NCBI GenBank assembly: GCA_045592985.1
Contig: JAZNVU010000060.1
Location: 1 to 21,683 of the forward strand
DNA from: UMGS172 sp045592985
GTDB taxonomy: Bacteria; Bacillota; Clostridia; Oscillospirales; Acutalibacteraceae
Reading direction: 5' to 3'
DNA: 21,683 bases
The first letter of the stretch is position 1, and the number at the start of each line of letters is the position of its first letter. This document shows positions 1 to 6,716 of this stretch, one piece after another. The translations under genes and the position numbers were made by a program. A model generated the notes under the pieces. The model searched no databases and had not been told where the DNA came from. It saw only the letters and a list, made by a program, of their open reading frames with translations.

Positions 1-1
1 A

Positions 2-352
2 ATAAAAGAACTCAACAGCAAACTTACCTCTTTGGGTGGGAGTTCGGACAGTGTTCCTAATTCTGGCGGTCATTCTCGCATTGAAGACACAAGGATTAAC
101 GTTATTGTTGCACGTGACGAGTTGCAGAGCAACTTAAAAGAAGTGAACTGGGCAATAGAACGTGTTAACCGTGGGCTTAGCGTATTGGACGAGCGTGAAC
201 AAAAGATACTTAACGCTTTTTACATACACCGTGTTCCCGGATACATCGATAGGTTGACTGAGGAATTGTTTTGCGAAAAGTCTACTGTTTACCGCATCAA
301 AGATGAGGCATTATACAAGTTTACGGTGGCTATGTACGGGGTGGCGGACTGA
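2..352 (+). CDS. ArpU/DUF1492-like late-transcription regulator, 5' end outside window
   Basis: The frame is open from base 2, so the true start lies upstream. A TTG at base 32 is not needed as a start, because the residues before it (IKELNSKLTSL) fit the family's usual N-terminal part. What is seen: an N-terminal helical and coiled part, then a C-terminal sigma-region-4-like helix-turn-helix, with LDEREQKILNAFY as first helix and CEKSTVYRIKDEALYKF as recognition helix. Small proteins of this type in Firmicutes phages (ArpU, DUF1492, RinA-like) lie directly before the terminase genes and switch on late transcription. The position here fits exactly, being followed by a non-coding gap and then terS. 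The family assignment rests on pattern and context. A sigma-like factor of another phage family is the main alternative. Confidence 0.7.
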   Translation: MKELNSKLTSLGGSSDSVPNSGGHSRIEDTRINVIVARDELQSNLKEVNWAIERVNRGLSVLDEREQKILNAFYIHRVPGYIDRLTEELFCEKSTVYRIKDEALYKFTVAMYGVAD

Positions 353-372
353 CAAATTTTAAAAGTTGGGAA

Positions 373-410
373 AAAAACGGGAACAAATTGCCGTTTTTAT
401 GTGTTAATAT
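373..410 (+). promoter_or_regulatory. candidate late promoter: dyad plus -10-like box after the regulator gene
   Basis: AAAAACGG (373-380) and CCGTTTTT (391-398) form a perfect 8-bp inverted repeat with a 10-base centre. A -10-like TAATAT lies at 405-410, seven bases after the right arm. No -35 hexamer stands at 17 bp from it, and the dyad occupies that position, as expected for an activator-dependent promoter. Inference: the ArpU-like protein encoded just upstream may bind here to start the packaging and structural operon. Alternative: the same inverted repeat followed by five T could be a weak terminator of the regulator gene. Confidence 0.4.
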
Positions 411-420
411 GATAAGGGGT

Positions 421-720
421 TAGTTTGCAAACCCAAAATATTGGAGCAGGTCTTGTGGAATCTGCCAACAAAAGGAGCAGGTCTTTTGGGCTTGCTCTTT
501 CGTTATGCCTTTTAAAACCTTTGTTATGTGTGTCCCGAAGGTTTTGAGGATAACAAGGCGCCGGAGAAGTTGTGTCGGCGAGGTGGGGTTTGGTGGGCAA
601 AAAGCACGAGCGCATCCGGTGGATGATACAGTGAGTGCGACTTGGCGCAACGGTCGACGGAGGCAAAGGCGTGTACCGATGCCCTAAGCATACGTCGGGC
701 ACCGTAAGAGGGTACATTAT
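421..720 (+). ncRNA. structured non-coding leader before terS (candidate RNA or packaging-site region)
   Basis: No credible gene lies in this stretch, which is visibly richer in G and C than the flanking genes. Seen directly: a repeated 12-mer GGAGCAGGTCTT (443-454 and 474-485); a hairpin 475-481/491-497; an 8-bp stem 514-521/538-545; a 7-bp stem 521-527/550-556 whose left arm lies in the loop of the previous stem (pseudoknot or switch topology); CGCCG 559-563/576-580; CATCC-ggt-GGATG 613-625; and a nested pair 672-677/711-716 enclosing 680-684/697-701 that ends just before the terS ribosome site. It would be the 5' leader of the late transcript if the promoter at 373-410 is real. Being next to terS, it could also contain the packaging start (cos or pac). 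I do not recognise a named RNA family, and no tRNA fold is apparent. Confidence 0.4.
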
Positions 721-738
721 TTCAGAAAGGAATGTTTT

Positions 739-1074
739 ATGATGCCGAGAGGTAATAAAGATAATTTAAAGTCAAATGACGAGCGAACTCCCGAAGAACG
801 CCGAAAAAACGCGCAGAAGGCGGGTAAAGCAAGTGGCAAGGCAAGAAAAGAAAGAAAATTGCTCCGAGATGAACTTTTAACCCTTTTGAATACAGGCAAA
901 ACACAGGAAAATATATCACTTGCCTTAATAGAAAAAGCTATGCACGGCGATACTAAAGCGTTTGAGGTTATACGTGATACTATTGGTGAAAAGCCCGTTG
1001 ACAAGGTTGAAGTTTTAAATGTTGACCCCGATATAGTAAAAGAAGTCGAAAGAATGGTCAACGATGACTCGTGA
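739..1074 (+). CDS. terS: terminase small subunit
   Basis: The 111-residue product should recognise viral DNA and load it onto the large terminase for packaging. The N-terminal part is basic and flexible (MMPRGNKDNLKSNDERTP), with a Lys/Arg/Ala helix (RRKNAQKAGKASGKARKE) suited to DNA contact. The rest is helical and contains the KAMHGDTKAFEVIRDTIGEK stretch, typical of small terminase-like proteins of Firmicutes phages, where a minimal helix-turn-helix repeat is common. The ribosome site AGAAAGG (724-730) suits either of two adjacent ATG codons (739, 742). The 3' end overlaps the large-subunit start by 11 bases, indicating coupled translation. The assignment is supported by the unmistakable TerL that follows. 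Confidence 0.8.
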   Translation: MMPRGNKDNLKSNDERTPEERRKNAQKAGKASGKARKERKLLRDELLTLLNTGKTQENISLALIEKAMHGDTKAFEVIRDTIGEKPVDKVEVLNVDPDIVKEVERMVNDDS

Positions 1075-2392
1075 AGAGGCAGTTAGATTCTTAATAACAG
1101 AACCTTACAAATTCGGGCATTTACTGGGCTTTAAAAAACTCGGTGCTTTACATAACAAGTGGATAATATCGATGCTTAAAGAAAAAACCGATAAAACACT
1201 GCAAGCACATCGTGGTTCGTATAAAACAACGTGTGTTTCCATTGCGTTGGCTCTGATAGTTATTCTTAAACCCAACGAGAGAACACTTTTTATGCGTAAG
1301 ACAGACACCGATGTCAAAGAAATCATCAAACAAGTACAAAATATACTTGATAACCCGCGCACACGGTATTTTGTTCAGGTAATATACGGTATCAATTTAC
1401 AGTTGCCTACGCGCTCAGCAACCGAAACAAGTACCAACCTTACTACCGACATCAAAGGTACATCACAGCTTGTCGGCATGGGTATCGGTTCATCTGTTAC
1501 GGGTAAACACTTCGACAACATATTTACCGACGATATTGTTAATGTTAATGACCGAATGTCGAAAGCTGACCGCGACCGCACTAAAATTCTTTACCAGGAG
1601 TTGCAGAACGTTAAAAACCGAGGCGGTCGAATTTTTAACACAGGTACACCGTGGCATCCTGACGATTGTTTCACTCTTATGCCGAATCCCGAAAGGCACG
1701 ACTGTTATTCGACGGGGCTTATTGATGCAGATGAACTTAAATCCATAAAAGAAAACATGACGGCTTCGCTTTTTGCTGCCAACTATGAACTTAAGCACAT
1801 TGCCGCCGAAGACGTTTTGTTCAGAGACCCTGTGACTGGTGCTGAACCGCATCTTGCCGAGCAAGGTGAAAGCCATATTGACGCTGCTTACAGCGGTGAA
1901 GATTACACAGCGTTTACCATTATTAATAAAAAAGGCGGAAAATACTACGTATTCGGTAAATTATGGCGCAAGCATATTGACGACTGCATAGACGAAGCAA
2001 TAGCGTTACACCGTAAGTTTAACGCTATGAGTATTTCGGTTGAAAACAACGGAGACAAGGGCTATCTTGCAAAAGACCTTCGCAAGCGCGATGTTTATGT
2101 TAATGAATATCATGAAAAAATGAATAAGTTTCTTAAAATAACGTCTTACCTCAAAGCAGAGTGGAAGGACGTTATTTTTGTTGAAGGTACCGACGAAGCG
2201 TATATATCGCAGGTGTGCGACTATTCTGAAGATGCAGAGCATGACGATGCACCCGATTCGTTGGCTTCACTTGTCAGAAAACTTTGGAACAAAAAGGAAG
2301 AAGGCAAACCGCCGAGGCCGACGGCGGACCAATATTACAACAAATATCACGGTATTTATACCGACGATTTGAGTGGAGGTTGGGGATTATAG
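1064..2392 (+). CDS. terL: terminase large subunit (packaging ATPase and nuclease)
   Basis: This 442-residue motor protein pumps DNA into the prohead at the portal and cuts it. N-terminal ATPase: a phage-type Walker A (HRGSYKTT, residues 49-56) with R50 and K54; a Walker B-like strand NIFTDD (152-157), where the second acidic residue is Asp rather than the usual Glu; and a coupling motif NTGTPWHPDD (192-201). C-terminal RNase H-like nuclease: D273 in IDAAYSGEDYTAF, E327 in SISVENNG, and an acidic cluster D394/D395/D398 near EHDDAPDSL. The length is normal. No strong SD precedes the ATG, and the 11-base overlap with terS suggests translational coupling. The family identity is secure; the packaging mode (cos or headful) cannot be read from the sequence. 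Confidence 0.95.
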   Translation: MTREEAVRFLITEPYKFGHLLGFKKLGALHNKWIISMLKEKTDKTLQAHRGSYKTTCVSIALALIVILKPNERTLFMRKTDTDVKEIIKQVQNILDNPRTRYFVQVIYGINLQLPTRSATETSTNLTTDIKGTSQLVGMGIGSSVTGKHFDNIFTDDIVNVNDRMSKADRDRTKILYQELQNVKNRGGRIFNTGTPWHPDDCFTLMPNPERHDCYSTGLIDADELKSIKENMTASLFAANYELKHIAAEDVLFRDPVTGAEPHLAEQGESHIDAAYSGEDYTAFTIINKKGGKYYVFGKLWRKHIDDCIDEAIALHRKFNAMSISVENNGDKGYLAKDLRKRDVYVNEYHEKMNKFLKITSYLKAEWKDVIFVEGTDEAYISQVCDYSEDAEHDDAPDSLASLVRKLWNKKEEGKPPRPTADQYYNKYHGIYTDDLSGGWGL

Positions 2393-2619
2393 TTATTCAA
2401 ATCTTAATATTACTTATTTTATGGCTGATGAGTTGCGTTTTTTGCGCGCTTGTCGGCTTTTTTGTTGCAAACAAGGGTTGGTTTAAGGCTAACGTTGAAG
2501 ATTCTGCAAAAACGAAAATTGACCCTGATGTAATAAAGCAAGCGGAACGAGAAGCAAGAGAATTACACAACATGCTGACCTATGACGGTTCCGTTCAAGA
2601 GGAATTTAAAGACTATTAA
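2380..2619 (+). CDS. small single-pass membrane protein, start uncertain
   Basis: I do not recognise this protein. The reading frame overlaps the end of terL and encodes one strongly hydrophobic segment (IQILILLILWL onward to about VGFFVA), then a charged tail ending in LHNMLTYDGSVQEEFKDY. Small proteins with a similar YDG-Q tail sit near terminase and portal genes in other Firmicutes phages (recalled, not searched). The start is odd. GGAGG (2375-2379) is a good ribosome site, but at proper distance there are only ATT (2386) or ATA (2389). TTG at 2380, used for these coordinates, abuts the SD, and the first ATG (2428) lacks an SD and would cut the membrane segment in half. Expected product length is 77-79 residues from the upstream starts. 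Confidence 0.55.
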   Translation: MGIIVIQILILLILWLMSCVFCALVGFFVANKGWFKANVEDSAKTKIDPDVIKQAEREARELHNMLTYDGSVQEEFKDY

Positions 2620-2655
2620 CGCATTTTGCGTTGATATATTAACCGCATTTAGCGG
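2618..2655 (+). promoter_or_regulatory. two short hairpins before the scaffold gene
   Basis: AACGC-atttt-GCGTT (2618-2632) and CCGC-attta-GCGG (2643-2655) stand in tandem between the small membrane protein gene and the scaffold gene. The second touches the ribosome site AAAGGAG (2656-2662). Neither is followed by a T-run, so termination is unlikely. mRNA processing or 5'-end protection is a possible role, but this is inference from position only. Confidence 0.3.
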
Positions 2656-2670
2656 AAAGGAGCATTTTTT

Positions 2671-3435
2671 ATGTCAGAAGAACTTAGTTTGAATCTTGAG
2701 GGCACCACACCGATAGAGGAAAACGCGGGAAATGCTGAGGACCAAGGCTCTGCCACCGCACCACAGGAGCAGAACCCCGAAGTATCGAACGAGGATGGGG
2801 ATGTCACCCCACCCGATACGGTACCTGAACCGTTTTTGAGTATTCAGTTTAACCACGAGGACAGGTCTTTGACGCGTGAAGAAGCCACCGAAATGGCGCA
2901 AAAAGGATATGCATATGACGAGTTATATTCTAAATTGCACCGCGCGGCCGCTTTACAGGGCAAGGATGTTAAGACTTTTATCGACGGTTTTGAAAAAGCC
3001 CAGGATGAAGCCTACCGTGCTGAACTTGAAGAAAAATTTGGTGACGATACCGAGACGATTGAGAGTCTTATGGAACTTTACAACTCTAAAAAAGAAAGCA
3101 CCGTTAAGGCGGCTCAGTCAGAGCTTGAAAGACAGAAAGCAGAAAGCAAGAGCAATCTTGAATCGAGACTTGCAGACGAGTTTATTGAACTGCAAAAGGA
3201 ATTCCCCGAACTTAAAGATTTTTCTTCTCTTCCATCTTCTGTCAAGAAAGCGGCGGCAGACGGCAAAAACCTCTGTGATGCCTATCTGCGATACCTACAT
3301 ACAGAGAAAAAGAAAATTGATGCGGCAAAGTCTTCGGCTGAAGCCGCGAAAAAGGCATCGGCGGGAAATCTAAAGCCCGACGGTGCAGAGCATGACGACG
3401 TTATGAACGCGTTTATGCAAGGACTATACGGATAA
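2671..3435 (+). CDS. scaffolding protein
   Basis: A 254-residue, highly charged protein directly before the major capsid gene, the standard place for the internal scaffold that shapes the prohead and leaves on maturation. Residues 1-60 are acidic, Pro/Gln-rich and probably disordered. A helical, coiled-coil-rich middle follows (about 80-190, for example KAAQSELERQKAESKSNLES). A lysine/alanine-rich C-terminal helix (about 210-235) resembles the basic end by which scaffolds bind the capsid shell. Scaffold sequences diverge quickly, so the call rests on composition, length and position. The SD AAAGGAG is well placed. Confidence 0.75.
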   Translation: MSEELSLNLEGTTPIEENAGNAEDQGSATAPQEQNPEVSNEDGDVTPPDTVPEPFLSIQFNHEDRSLTREEATEMAQKGYAYDELYSKLHRAAALQGKDVKTFIDGFEKAQDEAYRAELEEKFGDDTETIESLMELYNSKKESTVKAAQSELERQKAESKSNLESRLADEFIELQKEFPELKDFSSLPSSVKKAAADGKNLCDAYLRYLHTEKKKIDAAKSSAEAAKKASAGNLKPDGAEHDDVMNAFMQGLYG

Positions 3436-3450
3436 TAAAGGAGAAAAAAT

Positions 3451-4341
3451 ATGCCTATTAACACTTTAGCAAAAGCACAGGAATTTAGCGCACAGCTCGA
3501 CAAAATCGTCACTCAGAAAGCGGCTACCGGCTTTTTTGCCGATAACGTTTTAAGACAGAAATTTGTTGGCGCCAAAACAGTAATTATGCCCGACATCGAC
3601 TTTGTCGGTCTTGCCGATTATAACCGTGATAACGGTTTTTCAAAAGGCGGCACCACTATTGCTCACCAATCGTTTGAACTTACCAAAGACAGAGGCAGAC
3701 AACTTATGCTTGACCGTGAAGACCTTGATGAGACCGGTATTGCAAACCTTGCAGGTCAGGTCTTGGGTGAGTTTGCACGTACCAAGGTTGCACCTGAAGT
3801 TGATGCCTACGTTTTGTCTAAGTTGGCAGGTGTTGCAGCAACCAAAAACCATTCACGTGTCGAAGGCGGTGCCAACAAGCAGTATGCAGATTTTATTGCG
3901 GCAGTTAACGCTATACGCGCTGAAATCGGTTACGATGAAGAACTTGTTGCCTTTGCAGACAATACATTTAACACCGGTCTTATGACCACTTCGGAATTAG
4001 ACAAGAAAATTGTTGTATCCGACTTTAAAAAAGGCGATATCAACCTTAGGGTTAAAACCATTGACGAAGTTCCGATTATCCCGGTTGCTGACTCGAGAAT
4101 GAAGACCCTTTTCACCTTTGGTGACAACGGCTTTACTGTCGGTGAAGGTGCCAAGAGCATTCGTCTTCTTGTTTTGCCTAAAAAAGCCGCAAGTCTTGTT
4201 AAAAAGACCGAGACCATGCGCATCTTCACTCCCGACCAAAACAAGGACGCTGACGCTTACGTATTTAACTATCGTCTCTACTACGATGTATTCGTAAAGA
4301 AAAGCAATCTCGGATTTATCCAGGCTGTTATATCGGCCTAA
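3451..4341 (+). CDS. major capsid protein (HK97-like fold expected)
   Basis: This 296-residue protein should form the icosahedral shell. Evidence is its place after the scaffold and before the portal, its length, and features typical of compact HK97-fold capsid proteins: a helical N-arm (NTLAKAQEFSAQLDKIV), an extended E-loop-like part rich in Gly and Asp (VIMPDIDFVGLADYNRDNG), a long spine-type helix (NLAGQVLGEFARTKVAPEV), and a C-terminal strand-rich part ending KKSNLGFIQAVISA. There is no separate protease gene and no obvious N-terminal delta domain, so the detached scaffold probably directs assembly. Strong SD AAGGAG. A terminator-like hairpin follows the stop at once, as is common behind abundantly expressed capsid genes. 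Confidence 0.85.
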   Translation: MPINTLAKAQEFSAQLDKIVTQKAATGFFADNVLRQKFVGAKTVIMPDIDFVGLADYNRDNGFSKGGTTIAHQSFELTKDRGRQLMLDREDLDETGIANLAGQVLGEFARTKVAPEVDAYVLSKLAGVAATKNHSRVEGGANKQYADFIAAVNAIRAEIGYDEELVAFADNTFNTGLMTTSELDKKIVVSDFKKGDINLRVKTIDEVPIIPVADSRMKTLFTFGDNGFTVGEGAKSIRLLVLPKKAASLVKKTETMRIFTPDQNKDADAYVFNYRLYYDVFVKKSNLGFIQAVISA

Positions 4342-4348
4342 ACGTTTT

Positions 4349-4384
4349 GGGGACATCTTTTTAAAGGAGGTGTCCCCTCTTTTT
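4349..4384 (+). terminator. terminator-like hairpin behind the capsid gene, sequestering an SD
   Basis: GGGGACA (4349-4355) pairs perfectly with TGTCCCC (4371-4377). The inner bases can extend the helix through T-G, C-G and T-A pairs. The stem is followed by TCTTTTT (4378-4384). Because essential genes follow on the same strand, termination must be partial, which would favour capsid mRNA. The 3' part of the inner helix contains AAAGGAGG, a perfect ribosome site that would be hidden. The next gene uses a second site, GGAGGT (4385-4390), just outside the hairpin. Confidence 0.65.
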
Positions 4385-4394
4385 GGAGGTAAAT

Positions 4395-4583
4395 ATGAAG
4401 TTAATTAGTTTTTATGGCAACGAATTAGTTATTACTGATGATAAAACCAAGATAGAAAGGCTTAAATCACAAGGCTTTAAGGAAATGAAGCCTCAAAAAG
4501 AAGTAAAAGAACTCCCCAAGAAGGAAGGAGCGACGAAAAATGCAAAGCGAAAAGGTAAAACTGACACCGAAGGAAATATTTGA
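4395..4583 (+). CDS. small lysine-rich protein between capsid and portal genes, unknown role
   Basis: I do not recognise this 62-residue protein. The N-terminal half (MKLISFYGNELVITDDKTKI) looks like two short strands and a helix. The C-terminal half is a lysine-rich tail (KPQKEVKELPKKEGATKNAKRKGK), probably disordered. ATG 4395 is chosen because GGAGGT (4385-4390) is correctly spaced. An in-frame TTG at 4383 would start inside the T-run. The last 44 bases overlap the portal gene in another frame, and the portal's ribosome site lies inside this gene, so its translation may help start the portal. A small head-decoration or head-completion protein is possible, but this is inference. Confidence 0.7.
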   Translation: MKLISFYGNELVITDDKTKIERLKSQGFKEMKPQKEVKELPKKEGATKNAKRKGKTDTEGNI

Positions 4584-6351
4584 CGAATACAAGGCGGGTG
4601 TGGACTACAAGGCCTCGCTCGGTGACCGTGGTCTTTATGACCAGGCGAGAATGAACGAACGCTTTTACGTCGGTGACCAATGGTACGGTGCCCAGGCAGG
4701 CAACACAAGACCGCTTGTGAGACGTAATGTTATAAAACGCGTCGGAGAATACAAAAAGGCAGTTATCGGTTCGGCTCCGATATCGGTTATATATTCAGCA
4801 GAAGGTATATCTGATACATCGGACATTTCCGATGCAAAAAAGCAACTCAGAAGTGACATGCTGGGTGACGGTGTGACACTTGATAATACACCTGACAACG
4901 TGGAGATATCGGTTATCATGGGTGCTTTATCGGATTACTTTTCGACGACAGCCGAAAGAGTTAAACTAAATGCGAAAAATATGTCGGTGCTTGACAGGGC
5001 TTATACTGCAGGCACTGCTTTTTTATATACTTATTGGGATTCCACAGTTAAAACAGGGCTTTATGCAGACGAAGGCAGAACAACTACCATTGACGGAGAC
5101 GTTATGTGCGAGGTTATGGACGTTGAAAACGTCAACCTTGGAGACCCAAATACCGACGATATTCAAAGTCAGCCGTATATTATCATTTCACAGCGCAAGA
5201 CGGTGGCTGAAGCCAAGCGAGAAGCTAAGCGTTACCGTCAAAAGGCTGACGATATCAAAGACGACAAGGCGGAAACATATCACGTTAATGCCGGTGACCG
5301 TGGAGAAAGCGAACCCGAGAACTCAAAAAGAGTCACAATTCTTACCAAAATGTGGAAAGAGTATGCCGATAACGGAGAATACGTTATTAAGGCTGTTCGT
5401 GTTACCGAAAATGCGGTTATCCGTCCTGAGTGGGATATGAGGTTGCACCTTTATCCTCTGGCAAAGTTTACGTGGGAACCGCGAAGGTCCTGTGCGTATG
5501 GTGACAGCGAAATAACATACCTTATTCCTAACCAAATCGCCATTAACCGCGCACTTACGGCTACCGTTTGGGCAACTATGAATGCAGGTATGCCAAAAAT
5601 GATTGTAAACCGTGACGCGGTAAGAACCAAGATAACCAACGACCCCGGACAGATTATCGAGGTTGATTCGGGTGAACGGGATGTTACGACGGTTATCGGT
5701 TATCTCAATCCACCGTCGTTTGCGGGACAGTTGCAGAACTTCACAAACGATTTGTCCAGCAATACTCTTTACGATTCGGGTGCTAACGATGCCGCTTTAG
5801 GTTCTTTGAGACCCGACAATGCTTCGGCTATTGTGCAGGTAAGAGAAGCGGCGCTACAGCCTATGCAGATATATCAAAACCGCTTTTACGATTACAACGA
5901 GGAAGTTGCACGAATCTTCTGTGATTTCTGGCTTATGATGTATGGCAAACGTTCACTTAAAATATCGGATAAAAACGGTACATATTATTTGCCTTTCGAT
6001 GCAGACCGATACAAGAACATTGTTATTAAAGCAAAGGTCGACGTTGGAGCATCGACAATGTACAGTGAGGCGGTAGTTATATCTACACTTGGCGGACTCT
6101 TGGAAAGCGGCATTATTACACCCGACCAATATCTTGAGAGGTTACCCAACGGTATTATCCCGGATAAATCGGGTCTTATTGAAGCCATTAAACAGAAACA
6201 AACACAGCAACAGCAGGTAACTGCCGACCAAAACGGTATGATGAAGCAGTTTGCTGAGCAGTACCCTGAGGAATATGCGAAGTTTACCGAGTTGCCTCCT
6301 GAACAACAGCAGGAAATGATGAACCAAATAATGGGAGGTGCGGCAGTATGA
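4540..6351 (+). CDS. portal protein (P22-type, short-tailed phage)
   Basis: The 603-residue product should form the dodecameric ring at one capsid vertex through which DNA enters and leaves. The N-terminal part (ARMNERFYVGDQWYG, then RPLVRRNVIKRVGEYKKAVIG) is typical of large portal proteins of P22-like and related phages. The centre contains a long stem-like helical region around residues 330-450 (LIPNQIAINRALTATVWATMN and NASAIVQVREAALQPMQIYQ). The C-terminus (about 553-603) is Gln-rich and helical, comparable with a barrel-like extension. ATG 4540 has a strong SD (AAGGAAGGAG, 4521-4530). The stop overlaps the next start as ATGA. It is somewhat shorter than P22 gp1, which has 725 residues. 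Confidence 0.88.
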   Translation: MQSEKVKLTPKEIFDEYKAGVDYKASLGDRGLYDQARMNERFYVGDQWYGAQAGNTRPLVRRNVIKRVGEYKKAVIGSAPISVIYSAEGISDTSDISDAKKQLRSDMLGDGVTLDNTPDNVEISVIMGALSDYFSTTAERVKLNAKNMSVLDRAYTAGTAFLYTYWDSTVKTGLYADEGRTTTIDGDVMCEVMDVENVNLGDPNTDDIQSQPYIIISQRKTVAEAKREAKRYRQKADDIKDDKAETYHVNAGDRGESEPENSKRVTILTKMWKEYADNGEYVIKAVRVTENAVIRPEWDMRLHLYPLAKFTWEPRRSCAYGDSEITYLIPNQIAINRALTATVWATMNAGMPKMIVNRDAVRTKITNDPGQIIEVDSGERDVTTVIGYLNPPSFAGQLQNFTNDLSSNTLYDSGANDAALGSLRPDNASAIVQVREAALQPMQIYQNRFYDYNEEVARIFCDFWLMMYGKRSLKISDKNGTYYLPFDADRYKNIVIKAKVDVGASTMYSEAVVISTLGGLLESGIITPDQYLERLPNGIIPDKSGLIEAIKQKQTQQQQVTADQNGMMKQFAEQYPEEYAKFTELPPEQQQEMMNQIMGGAAV

Positions 6352-6704
6352 CAGCAAAAGACATATCCGACAAGGCATTAGTTTTATTAGGTTTTAACGA
6401 CATGAACGGTAATACTGCCGACCCCAGGTTCCAAGTAACGGCACTTAATGCCGTGAATTCGGTGTATGCCGATTTGTTTTACTGCCTATATACCGATAAT
6501 TTCAAAGAACTCGGAACGCTTTCGGAAGAAATTGACCTTCCCGAACGCGTACTTAACGACGTTATGCCATACGGTGTGGCATCGTTTATTGCAAAGAACG
6601 TCGGTGACGGTGAAAATCAGCAGTTCTTTGCACAAATGTACAATACAAAAAGGCGGTCGGTATCCTCGGGAAGCGTTATCGAAGATGTGATACCTACGCC
6701 GTAA
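6348..6704 (+). CDS. head-tail adaptor (connector) protein
   Basis: This 118-residue, mainly helical protein starts in an ATGA overlap with the portal stop. Opening MTAKDISDKALVLLGFND and a following helix pair (TALNAVNSVYADLFYCLY and RVLNDVMPYGVASFIAKNVG) resemble the small helical connectors that bind below the portal (HK97 gp6-like, P22 gp4-like). Its role would be to seal the filled head and carry the tail nozzle encoded next. The call rests on size, helix pattern and place. The C-terminal 20 residues (SVSSGSVIEDVIPTP) look flexible. Confidence 0.7.
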   Translation: MTAKDISDKALVLLGFNDMNGNTADPRFQVTALNAVNSVYADLFYCLYTDNFKELGTLSEEIDLPERVLNDVMPYGVASFIAKNVGDGENQQFFAQMYNTKRRSVSSGSVIEDVIPTP

Positions 6705-6716
6705 GGAGAGACAAAC

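Noticed and set aside
540..680. tRNA or tRNA-like gene in the leader
   Set aside because: No GGTTCGAATCC-like T-arm, no matching 7-bp acceptor stem and no anticodon arm could be drawn.
397..717. Minus-strand and plus-strand ORFs of 60-106 codons in the leader before terS
   Set aside because: No ribosome site, Arg- or Cys/Pro/Thr-rich compositions typical of reading through a structured G/C-rich stretch, and they overlap one another. A non-coding region explains the interval better.
717..1061. 114-codon minus-strand ORF opposite the small terminase gene
   Set aside because: It is the complement of a lysine/glutamate-rich gene, which yields Ser/Phe/Leu-rich false ORFs. It has no SD and terS is well supported.
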